Assembly: GCF_001861355.1 (NCBI RefSeq)
Contig: NZ_MASN01000048.1
Coordinates: forward strand, 1 to 64,000
Source: Natrialba sp. SSL1
Lineage (GTDB): Archaea > Halobacteriota > Halobacteria > Halobacteriales > Natrialbaceae
Length of the DNA stretch: 64,000 nt
Direction: 5' to 3'
Shown here: positions 16,260 through 26,263 of the stretch, piece by piece
Layout of the letters: each line of letters opens with the position of its first letter
How positions within the stretch are numbered: the first letter of the stretch is position 1
The notes under the pieces: model-generated
What the model saw: the letters and a program-made list of their open reading frames with translations, nothing else
The model's database searches: none
Told to the model about the DNA's origin: nothing
Position numbers and translations under genes: made by a program

Positions 16260-17228
16260 ATGCCGTTCACCGTCAGCTGGCACACGCTTCTCGAGGAACT
16301 CGAAGCCCTCCCCAACGATTCAGAGGTCATCACACCGTTGTCACACAAACGGTTCCAGATCGGCGACATCCAAGAGCACCGTGTCATCATCGAATTCGCC
16401 GAGAGCAACGAGAAACAACCTCTCCAACGAGAACAGTTCGAGACACTGTTCCAGCGGATCAAAGGCAGCGACGGACGATTCAATCTCGATCGCCTCCCGC
16501 CCGATGGGGATCCATACCCTGCGGTACTCAGCCTCCACCCCCGCTTCGAGATCAACGAAGACGCCGGCGTGATCATCGAAACCGACGAGCCGACTACCAG
16601 TTCCCAAGTTGATGCTGACTCGACCCCAGCGTCCAACGACCGTACCGAACCGGATCTGGATGTTTACGCTGATACGCTCCTCCTCGTTGACGCACTCGAG
16701 CGCTACGATGTAACAGCCCCTGAAGAACTGGAGACAGAGACGCTCGTCAACCTCTATACGCTACTGTCGGACGTCCAGCGCAACGCGAACGACCTCCGCC
16801 AGACGGTCGCCGATGTGTTGCTGGGACGGCTTCATCACGATCGGCCTGTCAGCGGCCCCTATGGCTCCGTTCAACGGACGACACGTCGAAATCGGTCACT
16901 CAAAGACGACGACGAGGTTCTCGAGACGCTCGAAGACGCAGGCATCAATCGCGAGCGAGTGATGGGAGTCGATCGCAGCAAGGTCGATGACGCCCTGGAG
17001 GTCACAGAACTGTCCGAATCCGATGTCTACGAGGTCGACGAAAGCGAGTACGTTCGAAAGGCCGACGTCGACGAAGAAGTGAAAGAGACGCGCCTCCAGG
17101 GACTGAAAGACCAACTCGCCGCAACCGAGGGTGACGGAGCGGAGGAACTTCGCGAAGAGATCGAAGATCTCGAGGATCGCATCGACGAACTCACGAGTTT
17201 CCGAACCGGCACAGAAGTTGGAGATTGA
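16260..17228 (+). CDS. Haloarchaeal hypothetical protein with C-terminal coiled coil
   Basis: 322 residues from the ATG at 16260 (MPFTVSWHTLLEEL). The N-terminal domain (1-110) has FQIGDIQEHRVIIEF and DRLPPDGDPYPAVLSLHPRFEI; a linker rich in T/D follows. Residues about 135-195 are helical, and the C-terminus is a long charged coiled coil (KETRLQGLKDQL...EELREEIEDLEDRIDEL). A decayed copy of the N-terminal domain lies at 27343-27600, so the gene has been duplicated here. It is about 450 bp upstream of the AddB-like gene, same strand. Function unknown. Confidence 0.75.
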   Translation: MPFTVSWHTLLEELEALPNDSEVITPLSHKRFQIGDIQEHRVIIEFAESNEKQPLQREQFETLFQRIKGSDGRFNLDRLPPDGDPYPAVLSLHPRFEINEDAGVIIETDEPTTSSQVDADSTPASNDRTEPDLDVYADTLLLVDALERYDVTAPEELETETLVNLYTLLSDVQRNANDLRQTVADVLLGRLHHDRPVSGPYGSVQRTTRRNRSLKDDDEVLETLEDAGINRERVMGVDRSKVDDALEVTELSESDVYEVDESEYVRKADVDEEVKETRLQGLKDQLAATEGDGAEELREEIEDLEDRIDELTSFRTGTEVGD

Positions 17229-17686
17229 GGGCAACTGATTCCTTCCGACAGATGGACGAGCCGGCCACACGACTGAGTGTGAGCGGGAACAGGTCAACCT
17301 CAAGAAGATGAGTCCGAACAAGCGTAAAGAGCCTGACCTCGGTACTGCTACAAAGAAGCGTACGGCTGCCCTGTCTGGCTCAAGTAGGGAGACAGAGAGC
17401 TATTCGGAATCCTTCATATTAATTGTGTAGGGCAGCACCCTCGACAACGAAAGAGCGTCAGATGCTTTTTGCAGGTCAGATCAAATCTGGTGATAGGAGA
17501 CTGTAGTCGCGTTGATATTCCTGATAGAGGGGGTGCCTCTGACCACGACCAATATCAGAAGCGAAATGAGTGTCAAATCGCAGGTTTTGTCCGAAAACCT
17601 TATCCTTATTATGAGTTTTAAATCTAGTCATATATTATGACTAACTTGATGTCAATTGCCGGTTGGGGAACGGTATCACCGAAGCG
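17229..17686. other. Gene-free stretch upstream of the helicase pair
   Basis: About 460 bp without a credible gene. It turns AT-rich near 17600-17645 (ttttaaatctagtcatatattatg), which fits the promoter of the downstream AddB/AddA-like pair. Confidence 0.5.
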
Positions 17687-19927
17687 ATGACAAGTACCAA
17701 CCCACTCACCGAAAAGTCCGATGGATATGCTGAGAGGGTTAACCTGCCGTTCGATATCTACATCGGCGAATCAGAGCGAATCTGGCGCGAGTCGATCCGC
17801 AGAGAGCAGGCCACCCAGTTGGTTGTGACTCCTGTCCAACTTCACCGACGAAACATACAGCGACGTCTTCGTGAGGAAGCAATGCCACAGAGCGATTTTT
17901 TATTTGCTCGGTTGGTTGATGTCGCTCGTGAAATCAACGGCACCGCCCGCGTCGCAACCGAGGCGGAGCCTGCGGTAGAGTCACTCGACCGCATAGATCG
18001 GCTCGAGCACACTCGCCGTATCCTGTCCGAGGACGACAGCGACAGTAGCCCACTGGCTGCGCTTTCGACTGTCGTCGGCTCGCCAGTCACCGATCACGTC
18101 GAGACGATCGAGCGGGCCCGGACCAGCCTGGAGATGGTGACTGGATTTTACCCTGACCGACTCGAGGCGTTTGAATCGATCGCCGACGATGTCGGCGGCG
18201 TCGTGGGCACGGACGCCCGGGACCTCGCCACGGCACTGTACACGCTGCAAGAGCGACTCCAACAACGAGCCGATTCTGCCGTCTCAGATACAGAACTACT
18301 GCGAACCGCCACGGACTTACTCACCGACAAGCCGGCGATCTGGGAGGAGGCGTATCCCGCGGTCGAGACGCTGACCGTCGGAGGGATAAGTATGCTCACG
18401 GCGACGGTTGAGGAGTTCATATCAACGGTCGCGACGGCGACCGAGGGCAGGGTCGACGTCGACCTGCATCTTCGCCGAGGTACCGGGCCGAAGATCTGTG
18501 AGCAACTCCTTGCGTGTGAGTCTACCGACGAACTCGAAGAAGGGCGTACTGTGACCAGGAGTGAACCTTCCCCCGCTGCGGCAGTTTCCGGGGTATCCGT
18601 CCCAGCATTCGAGGCGGTCGCTCAAACACGGGAAGCGGAAGCCCGTCTTGCGATGGCACTGGTGTCCGCGCTACTCGATCAAGGAGTCTCGGAGAGCGAC
18701 GTGACGGTGGTGGTTCGGGACATCGACGATTACGAAGAGCCCCTGACGCGAGGGGGACGCCGGTATGGCGTCACCCCGACGTTCTGGACGACACTTCGGC
18801 TGAAACGAACCATCCCCTACCAGCTCCTGCAAAGTCTCTGCGACCTGCTGCAGGCCCGCGAAACCGATACTCCCGTCACTGCGGAGACGCTCTTTTCGCC
18901 CCTCGAGTACGGCTGGGTCGATCCACAAATCGACGTCGAGAAACCGATACCGCTTGGCGAATCCGTCGAAACCAATGGATGGCCCGTCCCAGTCGCGACC
19001 GTTCGCGACGGTATCCGACTCGCCGCTGAGGAGTCTTATCGGATCGGGCAGTGGCAAGAGCGACTCGGCGATCTCGCGACCGCAGCTGGTGATACGGAGG
19101 CCGACGATATCGCTGGTGAGACGGTCAGTTGCGGATCGAAGTTCGATAGCTACCTCGGCTGGCTGGACAACGTTGCGAGGACGCCCAATCCGACAGACGT
19201 CAGACAAACCCTGCTTCCGGTACTCGACGCCTATGCCGTCGGAGCACTCCCGGAGCGACAGGCAATCGATGACGACACGAAGCTCGATGTCGCCCAGAGT
19301 GTGAGAGCGGTCGACCGACTGGGGGCTCACCCGGATAGCACTCAGTTCACCGTCGACGGCCGCTCGTTGCACGCACACGACGGAATGGTCCCGGAACTCG
19401 CTGACAAGTACGAACAGTGGCTCGAAGCTGGCTACGTCGACCCGTCTTGGAGGTCGGTCGCTGACCTATTCGATCAGTTGGCCACGGTCGTCCCCGGACG
19501 GCGCGAGCATCCGACTGCACACGCGATTGACGTAATGGAGGCCAACGACGTGTGGGGACTCGAACTGCCGTACGTCGTCTCGGTCGGCCTGGTCGACGGA
19601 GAGTGGCCACAGCCGCCCGACAGCGTCGTCCCGGCAGCGATCAGGCAGCGACTTCGCGGCCTTTCGAAACCGGAGCGGCAGCTCCGACCGCGATCAGGCT
19701 GGACCGAAAGCCGAGAACTCGACTTTTTCGCGGACACGGTGGCGGCTGCCAGCGAAGCGCTCGTTTGTACGCGATATCGGCGCGATACTGACGGCGTCGA
19801 ACAGTCGATGTCGCCGTACCTGCGTGTCCTCCCCACACGAACAATCGCTCCCGACGACACAGATCAGCTAATCAGCACCGGTAGTCTCCCGGCGGCTATT
19901 GGTACAGCGGTCAAGCAAGAGAGATGA
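17687..19927 (+). CDS. AddB-like subunit of helicase-nuclease, nuclease domain missing
   Basis: 746 residues from the ATG at 17687 (a TTG at 17663 is in frame). The body resembles AddB/RecB-family inactivated helicases: FDIYIGESERIWRESI near the start, and a C-terminal helicase segment with VMEANDVWGLELPYVVSVGLVDGEWP and later ALVCTRYRRDTDGVEQSMSPYL. Known AddB proteins continue with a PD-(D/E)XK nuclease holding a Cys-bound Fe-S cluster. Here the protein stops about 30 residues after the helicase part, so that domain is absent. The AddA-like gene begins 15 bp downstream. Predicted role: the scaffold half of a DNA-end-processing machine. Confidence 0.75.
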   Translation: MTSTNPLTEKSDGYAERVNLPFDIYIGESERIWRESIRREQATQLVVTPVQLHRRNIQRRLREEAMPQSDFLFARLVDVAREINGTARVATEAEPAVESLDRIDRLEHTRRILSEDDSDSSPLAALSTVVGSPVTDHVETIERARTSLEMVTGFYPDRLEAFESIADDVGGVVGTDARDLATALYTLQERLQQRADSAVSDTELLRTATDLLTDKPAIWEEAYPAVETLTVGGISMLTATVEEFISTVATATEGRVDVDLHLRRGTGPKICEQLLACESTDELEEGRTVTRSEPSPAAAVSGVSVPAFEAVAQTREAEARLAMALVSALLDQGVSESDVTVVVRDIDDYEEPLTRGGRRYGVTPTFWTTLRLKRTIPYQLLQSLCDLLQARETDTPVTAETLFSPLEYGWVDPQIDVEKPIPLGESVETNGWPVPVATVRDGIRLAAEESYRIGQWQERLGDLATAAGDTEADDIAGETVSCGSKFDSYLGWLDNVARTPNPTDVRQTLLPVLDAYAVGALPERQAIDDDTKLDVAQSVRAVDRLGAHPDSTQFTVDGRSLHAHDGMVPELADKYEQWLEAGYVDPSWRSVADLFDQLATVVPGRREHPTAHAIDVMEANDVWGLELPYVVSVGLVDGEWPQPPDSVVPAAIRQRLRGLSKPERQLRPRSGWTESRELDFFADTVAAASEALVCTRYRRDTDGVEQSMSPYLRVLPTRTIAPDDTDQLISTGSLPAAIGTAVKQER

Positions 19928-19942
19928 CTGACAAATACGAGA

Positions 19943-22900
19943 GTGAGTAACGTGACCGGAAACGACTCCGAATTCGATTCCGATTCCACTGTCGATCCCG
20001 ACAGCACAGCGCCAACCGAAACGACCGACCATCCGGATACGAACTCTCAATCGGAGGATTCAACGGGAGACCCCGTTCCAACACCAGATGTTCCGAAACT
20101 AGATGATCAGCAGAGTACCATCGTCGACGAATTCTGCGATCCGAGCGTTGATTCCGGGTTGTTCGTGCTGAGCAGTCATCCAGGTGCAGGAAAATCGACG
20201 GCGAGTGGCAAAGCCGCCGCCACACAACTATACCGACATTACCTGGCGGGCGACCATACACCCGAGCGGCGGCTGCTTGCGACCTCCTTCTCGAAGGAGG
20301 ACGCCGCAGATATTGTCCCCGATATCGTCGACTGGCTGTGGGCGCTGTACCATCGCGACGAGATACCGACGAACGAAACAGTGTCAGCGGATGAGATCCG
20401 GAATATCGAACGCCGATTACGCCAGGGAGCGTCCATCGGGACGGTCGATGGTGTTCTTCGCTCGGTGTTCGACTCCATCGCCACCGACGTCGGCTTCGAT
20501 GGGATGCCAACGGTCGGCAACAAGGCACTGTTAACCCGTCTCCGGATCGACTGCTACGAAGAACTCGGCGATGACCCCGAGTACGGCCCTCTCGTCGATC
20601 AACTCGAGGTCGCGTATCCTGACTCCAATGCGCAAGAGGTCTCGGAGTACGTTTCCTCACTACGAGAGATGCTCGAAGAGGCGTTGTTGGCCTGTCGCGA
20701 ACGGAACCTCTCGATCGAGGAGTTTCAGACGAACCTCTACGCGACTGTCAACAATGTCTATGCCGAGCAAGAGGCAGGCTCACCCGCTGCGATCCGTGAT
20801 GCGGTCGAGCAGGCGTGCGGCCCTGATGCGGCGGCCGAAGTCGATTCCCTCGAAACCGACGAAATGACAGCCTTGACCGATGCCGACGAGCAACTGCACA
20901 ACGAGTGGCTCGCGGCGATCGACAAGTTCTGCGAACTACTAGGTGCATACCGTGAGCGGTACGACGACCTAACACACCAACGAGGCGTGATTGCGCACGT
21001 CGACTGTGCATACTGGGTTGCCGAGTACTTCACTGCCGACGACGACCACGATCTCGACGTTGACGACGACCGGCGGGAGCGAGTCCGAGAGCGGTTTCAG
21101 GACCAGATCGAGAGTGTGATCGTTGACGAAGCTCAAGACGTCTCCGAGATTCAGTACACGGCACTGGCCGAACTCGTCGCATCAGACATGAAGCTGTTTC
21201 TGGCCGGGGACCTGAAACAGTCCATCTACGTTTGGCGGAACGCCCACCCAAAACGCTTCCAGCAGGCGATCCGTGATGGCGTGTACTTCGGGATCAACTG
21301 GGACCATCACGTCTACGAGAAAGCGAGACAGAACTACCGATCCCGGCCAGACATCGTCGCCGCGATCAACGCCATCGCCGAGGAGACACTTCCGGAACCA
21401 GACCGCGGAAACCTAGGGGAACTCGACATCACCTTCTCGCCGTTGCAGGCGAGACGCTCTAGCACCGAGCGGACGAACGTCCACGTCGCACAGTTTCGGA
21501 GACGAGAAAATGAGTACCCTGGTACCGAAGATTGGGTAACCGGAGAAGGGAACGAAGCTCAAGCGGTAGCGCGGGTGCTTGCAGGGGGAGTCGAGGACGG
21601 TACATTCGTTACCACGGATGATACCAATGCGAAGCAGGATACGGACGCAGACGCCTTGATATCTGACTCGACGGACGAAATAGACGACGAGGAGACGACG
21701 GATGCGGAGAAAGCGTCCCCACCCATCACAGTCCTCTTTCCTCGGACGAAGTACATGGGTGCGTACGAGCAGGCACTGGAATCACGTGGGTTCTCTGTCG
21801 GGAACGAACGGATTCCGCTATTCGAGACAACTGCCGTCCGGATGGCAGTCGCAGTACTGGAGTGGCTCATCGACCCGTTCGATCCGGAGCGAACCAAACG
21901 GCTCGTGACTACATCTCCGCTTTCAGACGGCGATGAAGGACTTAGGGCAGCATCATCGGCCTTTCAGCGCCACGGTTGGGCAATTGAGGATGTAGCGAGA
22001 GCGCTCGGCTCGGCGGCCAGTGACGGTGGTGATGAACTCGAACACGAAACCGGAAGTGGAATTGAAACTGAACCTGAAACCAGGACTACTGAAGGCGGCA
22101 CCGAACCACTCCCAGAGGGTACTGTACGTGTTCTCGAGGGGCTGGACGCGCTCGCGACGGATCTCCCCCGTCGGCGGGCTGATCCAGTAGCTGTCGTCGC
22201 CCGTGACGTTATCGATGCCCTTGGCTTGGAAGCTGACCCGCTCGACTGTGACATGGCCACGACAAGGGCACAGCGAGTGGCCAACCTCGATGCGTTCGTG
22301 GCCACGGTTGAAGAGTGGGAGGGCGACGATCGATATAGCCTTGAGCAGTTCACGGAGCTGTTGTCGCCGTTCATAGAGAACCCCGATGATGGTCCGGACC
22401 GCCCGCTCGTCGACGACGATGTTGACATCGTCTTCAAAACCGTTCACCAGATGAAAGGCGATCAGGAAGAGGTGATCGTCCTCGCAGATCCAGCACGCTC
22501 TATTGGGCTATACAAGCGTACAACCGACCGTCTTATTACGACCACCAACAGGATCGGCCTCGCACCTCCGTGGAACGGTGCTATCGAACGTGTTGATGTT
22601 CCAGGGTTCGACAACGGATTGTACAACCCGTTTGCAGATTCGGGCGATGATATCGGGCTTCGATGGACTCTCGAGAGGTGGCGACCATCGACCGACGGGT
22701 CTGACGGTCCCGACAGTCTGGCAGGACCCGAGCTGTTTCAGCGGGCGTGTGCCGAGCGACGTGCTGAATCGTGGCGACTTTTGTTTGTCGCTATGAGCCG
22801 TGCTCAGAGTCACCTCGTTGTACCGCTTCCCTCTACGTGGCACCCAGAATACTGGAACCTTCGAGATCACTGGGCTGGTGTCCTCCACGATGCATTTGAT

Positions 22901-23776
22901 GTCGGACATGGTGCACCAGGAGGTACCCACACGGTCGCCGATGAACACGACGCCGAGGAGGCCTCGTTCGCGGTCGCCGTTAACGACGTTGGTTGGGTTG
23001 AGTCCACGACGATCGGTTCGGATCCCGTCGAAACGCCACGGCTTCCGCCGCTCGAATCGACATCGGAATCGTGGCTTCCACGGTTCGTGAGGCCAAGTAC
23101 CGTCCACCCGCTCTCGGACGACCCCGAGCGATACGCACTGGACCATCTGATGGGACAGGCCTTACACACCGATTCGGCGTCGCCCGAGATCGATCTCCCG
23201 TATCATGCCCTCGGGCCAGACCAGATCGGACAGCTAACTCACGACCTTGTAAGGAGGATAGCGACACGAAACGTCACGACAAAAGAACTCGAGACGGTTA
23301 GCGGCCCCGTCGCGTTGATCCTCGAGGATTGCCTCGACACGTACGCAGCGCATCTCAGTGACGGCGACAGGGCGGTAGTGCACTCGTTCTTGGCCGAGAC
23401 CGTCATCCCCCAGTTTGCGACGTCTGCTCTCCGCGAACGTGTGGACCGTGCAGAGGCCGTGTACGGCGAGACCAAGCTTGAAGGAGTGATTACGGTAGAC
23501 GGCGTCAAGATAGAGGTTCGTGGTCAAGGCGATATCGTGTGTCGGCATCCCGATGGGTCGTGGACAGTCGATGACGTGAAAGTTGCACTCGCAGCGATTA
23601 CCGATGCCCCACGCTATCAGGTGCAGTTAGCGACCTACGAGTGGGTACTGCAGCAGCAACTCGGAGAGGACGTGACCGTCAGGAGCTACTTGACGTACTT
23701 CGGTGTGGGCGACACAACGGTTGAGCAGAAGACTGCGGCGACAAGCCTGAAGTTTTGTCTCGAAAAGCTCCTCTAG
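19943..23776 (+). CDS. AddA-like UvrD/RecB helicase with C-terminal nuclease
   Basis: 1277 residues starting at GTG 19943. After a 50-residue acidic tail comes the helicase: Walker A HPGAGKST at about 78-85, DEAQD near 394, AGDLKQSIYVWR (motif III region), KTVHQMKGDQEEVIVL (motif V) and LLFVAMSRAQSHL (motif VI). The C-terminus has a RecB-type nuclease: GQGDIV (Asp) and DDVKVAL (D-x-K) with YQVQLATYEW after it. It should unwind and cut DNA ends using ATP, with the upstream AddB-like subunit. A long acidic insert (about residues 555-595 and 695-730) is odd. Could serve recombination repair or defence. Confidence 0.88.
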   Translation: MSNVTGNDSEFDSDSTVDPDSTAPTETTDHPDTNSQSEDSTGDPVPTPDVPKLDDQQSTIVDEFCDPSVDSGLFVLSSHPGAGKSTASGKAAATQLYRHYLAGDHTPERRLLATSFSKEDAADIVPDIVDWLWALYHRDEIPTNETVSADEIRNIERRLRQGASIGTVDGVLRSVFDSIATDVGFDGMPTVGNKALLTRLRIDCYEELGDDPEYGPLVDQLEVAYPDSNAQEVSEYVSSLREMLEEALLACRERNLSIEEFQTNLYATVNNVYAEQEAGSPAAIRDAVEQACGPDAAAEVDSLETDEMTALTDADEQLHNEWLAAIDKFCELLGAYRERYDDLTHQRGVIAHVDCAYWVAEYFTADDDHDLDVDDDRRERVRERFQDQIESVIVDEAQDVSEIQYTALAELVASDMKLFLAGDLKQSIYVWRNAHPKRFQQAIRDGVYFGINWDHHVYEKARQNYRSRPDIVAAINAIAEETLPEPDRGNLGELDITFSPLQARRSSTERTNVHVAQFRRRENEYPGTEDWVTGEGNEAQAVARVLAGGVEDGTFVTTDDTNAKQDTDADALISDSTDEIDDEETTDAEKASPPITVLFPRTKYMGAYEQALESRGFSVGNERIPLFETTAVRMAVAVLEWLIDPFDPERTKRLVTTSPLSDGDEGLRAASSAFQRHGWAIEDVARALGSAASDGGDELEHETGSGIETEPETRTTEGGTEPLPEGTVRVLEGLDALATDLPRRRADPVAVVARDVIDALGLEADPLDCDMATTRAQRVANLDAFVATVEEWEGDDRYSLEQFTELLSPFIENPDDGPDRPLVDDDVDIVFKTVHQMKGDQEEVIVLADPARSIGLYKRTTDRLITTTNRIGLAPPWNGAIERVDVPGFDNGLYNPFADSGDDIGLRWTLERWRPSTDGSDGPDSLAGPELFQRACAERRAESWRLLFVAMSRAQSHLVVPLPSTWHPEYWNLRDHWAGVLHDAFDVGHGAPGGTHTVADEHDAEEASFAVAVNDVGWVESTTIGSDPVETPRLPPLESTSESWLPRFVRPSTVHPLSDDPERYALDHLMGQALHTDSASPEIDLPYHALGPDQIGQLTHDLVRRIATRNVTTKELETVSGPVALILEDCLDTYAAHLSDGDRAVVHSFLAETVIPQFATSALRERVDRAEAVYGETKLEGVITVDGVKIEVRGQGDIVCRHPDGSWTVDDVKVALAAITDAPRYQVQLATYEWVLQQQLGEDVTVRSYLTYFGVGDTTVEQKTAATSLKFCLEKLL

Positions 23777-23832
23777 TCGTAACCACCCTCCATCGGTCAG
23801 TAGAGGGATAGAATGGGCGCACTGGCTATCTA

Positions 23833-24051
23833 CTACTTGTTATTGAACGGCCATCCCGCGTATTCAGGATTGCCGAGTATATCTGACCACCAGTAAAAGA
23901 GTAAGATAATAACAGCCATTAGAAATCCGTATAGAACCCCAGATACGAGGGAATCACTAGAGAAATGAGAGAGAAACCCTATTGCTATTGACAAAATCAA
24001 TATAAGTCCAATTATCTGCTTAAGTGCAAGGTCAATATCCATCCCAGCCAT
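23833..24051 (-). CDS. Small two-TM protein
   Basis: 72 residues with two hydrophobic segments (IIGLILILSIAIGFLSHF and LVSGVLYGFLMAVIILLFYWW) and a short polar end. No motif. Convergent with the AddA-like gene. Frame is supported by hydrophobicity and a clean start; function unknown. Confidence 0.6.
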   Translation of the reverse strand: MAGMDIDLALKQIIGLILILSIAIGFLSHFSSDSLVSGVLYGFLMAVIILLFYWWSDILGNPEYAGWPFNNK

Positions 24052-24231
24052 TATATGACAATAACTGTATTGCTATGTATTCTCTTCGCCGTTCAATTCG
24101 TACGTGTAGGGAACGGTCGTTCAGTCCAATAGCCCCGTTCACTTGTTCGGAGGAGACCCGCTATCGCCAAACAGATTATCGGCGAACTGTGGGCGACTGA
24201 GCGGAGTTTCCGAGAGGGGCATGAGTGTGGG

Positions 24232-24426
24232 CTATCCTCGCTGCGTGAGGTAGTTCTGGAGGCCATCATTGGTGATCTCGTACCACTGATCGGTATCCCG
24301 TTCGCGGTACCTGAGATCGCCATCGACATCTACGACAACGCCTGGTTCAGCCCCGATGGCAGATTCAAAGACAAGTGCCAGCAGCTCAGACTGCCACCAT
24401 GTTCCCCGAGTCTGAGAAAGAACCAT
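24232..24426 (-). CDS. Short relative of the 846-1556 product
   Basis: 64 residues from the ATG at 24426. The sequence LLALVFES...EPGVVVDVDGDLRYRERDTDQWYEITNDGLQNYL matches the C-terminal block of the 846-1556 protein (LALVFE...VVVAVDGELRY...QWCQITEDEL). The N-terminal GPPR/WDG block is absent, so this is either a minimal member or a remnant. No partner genes of the left-edge operon are found here. Confidence 0.6.
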   Translation of the reverse strand: MVLSQTRGTWWQSELLALVFESAIGAEPGVVVDVDGDLRYRERDTDQWYEITNDGLQNYLTQRG

Positions 24427-24453
24427 GATCAGTCCTCCGGATGGTTGATCCAC

Positions 24454-24842
24454 ATATATAAATCCTAAATTCCACTATCAACTTTTGGGCCAAAGGTCGA
24501 AGAAATCTCACCCTTCGTTCAACCTTCTAGCGTAAGCCTACGGGTGTTTCACCTGCTTCAAGTTGAACTTGTTTACATTCGCACGCGCGTGCGTACTTTT
24601 AAGTGGTTAGAGTATGTTCTCCTAGACAAGAGAATATAGGTATCATACGGGTTCAACGGGTGATTAGTGACCTGCGCGTGCTCGATCCTTCCACAAACCA
24701 AAGCACTCACAGGTGACGCAACTACCCCTGCCCGGCCATACAGGGGGAACCCCGAAGACCACGCAGGTTTGCGACGGCTGGTTCTAGACTGGACGTTGTC
24801 TTACTTGTTTGGTTTTCGGAAGTGGCCACTTCGCGACATCAA
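24454..24842. other. Promoter-rich gene-free stretch
   Basis: Nearly 390 bp between divergent genes. It holds AT-rich DNA upstream of the leftward gene (cacatatataaatcc, about 24451-24465, a likely TATA box for 24232-24426) and a perfect GC palindrome at 24580. No RNA gene recognised. Confidence 0.5.
24580..24593. promoter_or_regulatory. Perfect 14-bp palindrome, possible operator
   Basis: CGCACGCGCGTGCG sits in AT-rich DNA (gtttacatt on its left and tacttttaagtgg on its right, the latter TATA-like). A perfect dyad next to a promoter element upstream of a winged-helix gene suggests an operator for a dimeric regulator. No second copy was noticed. Confidence 0.4.
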
Positions 24843-25340
24843 ATGACAAAGAAAACAGTCGCCGAACGCACTATCGAGGAACTAAATGCCACGAATGAGG
24901 CCTGCCGAGCCTACGAAATCGTCAATAAGATCGGCTCGACGCCAGATTACGTCCGACGCGTCTGCAACCGACTCCATGAGGAGGGCTGGATCCAGAAGTT
25001 CCAAGGCACGGTCATCGTTGGGCATCCGATGCCTGGTGGGAACACAGAGGTCCTGAGCAACAACCGACGAAAGCTCCTCAACATCGTGAAACGGTACGCG
25101 CCGGGCCTTCTAGGAGAAGCAAAGAGCAAGCCAACGATCAAAGAACTCCGAGAGTTCATTGAGAACGAAATCGCCATCGGACCGAGTTATCCACTCGGAA
25201 CCAGAAAGGTCTACTTCGGTATCCATGCTGGAACTCACGCTGCCGAACTGGGAATAAGCCTTGTCACTGATGATGAGGAAGGACCAGACGCTTCGGAGAG
25301 TGCCGACAAAAGTTCCGACTCCACGGTGAGCGCGGACTAG
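24843..25340 (+). CDS. Winged-helix DNA-binding protein
   Basis: 165 residues from the ATG at 24843 (a GTG at 24822 is in frame). Residues about 5-55 form a helix-turn-helix (RTIEELNATNEACRAYEIVNKIGSTPDYVRRVCNRLHEEGWIQ), followed by a wing (KFQGTVIVGHP). The C-terminal half contains PTIKELREFIENEIAIGPSYPLGTRKVYFGIHAG and an acidic tail; it is not recognised and may sense a ligand or make a dimer. Probably a transcription regulator; the palindrome about 250 bp upstream is a candidate site. Confidence 0.65.
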   Translation: MTKKTVAERTIEELNATNEACRAYEIVNKIGSTPDYVRRVCNRLHEEGWIQKFQGTVIVGHPMPGGNTEVLSNNRRKLLNIVKRYAPGLLGEAKSKPTIKELREFIENEIAIGPSYPLGTRKVYFGIHAGTHAAELGISLVTDDEEGPDASESADKSSDSTVSAD

Positions 25341-25523
25341 GCTAAGAGAGCCACGACGTTTTTTCGAGTAACCGATGCCGCCATAGAACACCTCTGCGGC
25401 CTCTTGCGCGTTTCCTGAATAGCCGGAGTTCGTCGACACATCCAGAAGCATCAAAGAGTGTTCCAAAGCTGGCGTTGGTCAAATTTAAAGAAACAGATCA
25501 AGGCATTGTCTCTGTCTTAGTGA

Positions 25524-26102
25524 TTATCGTAGCCCCTCAACCAAACTGAGGTCCAGATCCCCTATTCCTTTGTCAAGGATCCAGACGATCATCGAGCTGA
25601 AGATCGCGAGGTACGATATTAGCATCGCGAACAAACCAGCGGTGAGGGTCGCGGTAGCCGTCCACGGCAAGGTGATCGACCCTCCTGATTGGAGTGTTCC
25701 CACCCAGACAATTACACCCGCGATGGCCGCTCCAAGAAAGCCGATGGACGCAATGATAACGTGGGGCCGGGAAAAGAAATCGGAAACCGTCGGCTCGTCA
25801 CTGCTGGCTTCCACTTCAACATCAGGCGGGATCGGCCAATCTGACTTCGACTCGTTCAACCAGTAGATATTCCCCCGGTTGATCAGCTCAGTTTTGAGGA
25901 CCCCCTGCTCGGCCAGTTCGTCAAGTCTGGACCGTACCGTGTCTTTATCGAAGTCGCCTTTGATCTCGGCTCGGACAAAACGGACGTTGTAATATGACCG
26001 GTCACCGTTGACGACGACCTCGACTACATGTCGTTGTTGCAGATCCCGGCTATTATCGTGCTCAAGCCGGTCCTCAACCCATTTCGGAAGTTCCTGAGAC
26101 AT
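25524..26102 (-). CDS. Winged-helix protein with two membrane helices
   Basis: 192 residues from the ATG at 26102. N-terminal part (1-85): SYYNVRFVRAEIKGDFDKDTVRSRLDELAEQGVL, a winged helix with NRGNIYWLNE as its wing. C-terminal part has two hydrophobic helices (VIIASIGFLGAAIAGVIVWVG and TATATLTAGLFAMLISYLAIF). A DNA-binding head on a membrane tail suggests a membrane-bound regulator. The family occurs widely in haloarchaea as far as I recall, without assigned function. A divergent small membrane protein lies next to it. Confidence 0.65.
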   Translation of the reverse strand: MSQELPKWVEDRLEHDNSRDLQQRHVVEVVVNGDRSYYNVRFVRAEIKGDFDKDTVRSRLDELAEQGVLKTELINRGNIYWLNESKSDWPIPPDVEVEASSDEPTVSDFFSRPHVIIASIGFLGAAIAGVIVWVGTLQSGGSITLPWTATATLTAGLFAMLISYLAIFSSMIVWILDKGIGDLDLSLVEGLR

Positions 26103-26263
26103 GCCTTTTCCCTGTACGTCGAACGGGTCTCGGTATACGCCGAACACCGTTCTACGTTTGTTGAATGGCTATTTTCGTAGCTGAATAAAGTAATTTCCTC
26201 TCCTCTGATCTACCGTGATGCCCACAAAGAACGCTGTACGCAGAACCAAGCAGAGTGGTCTAC

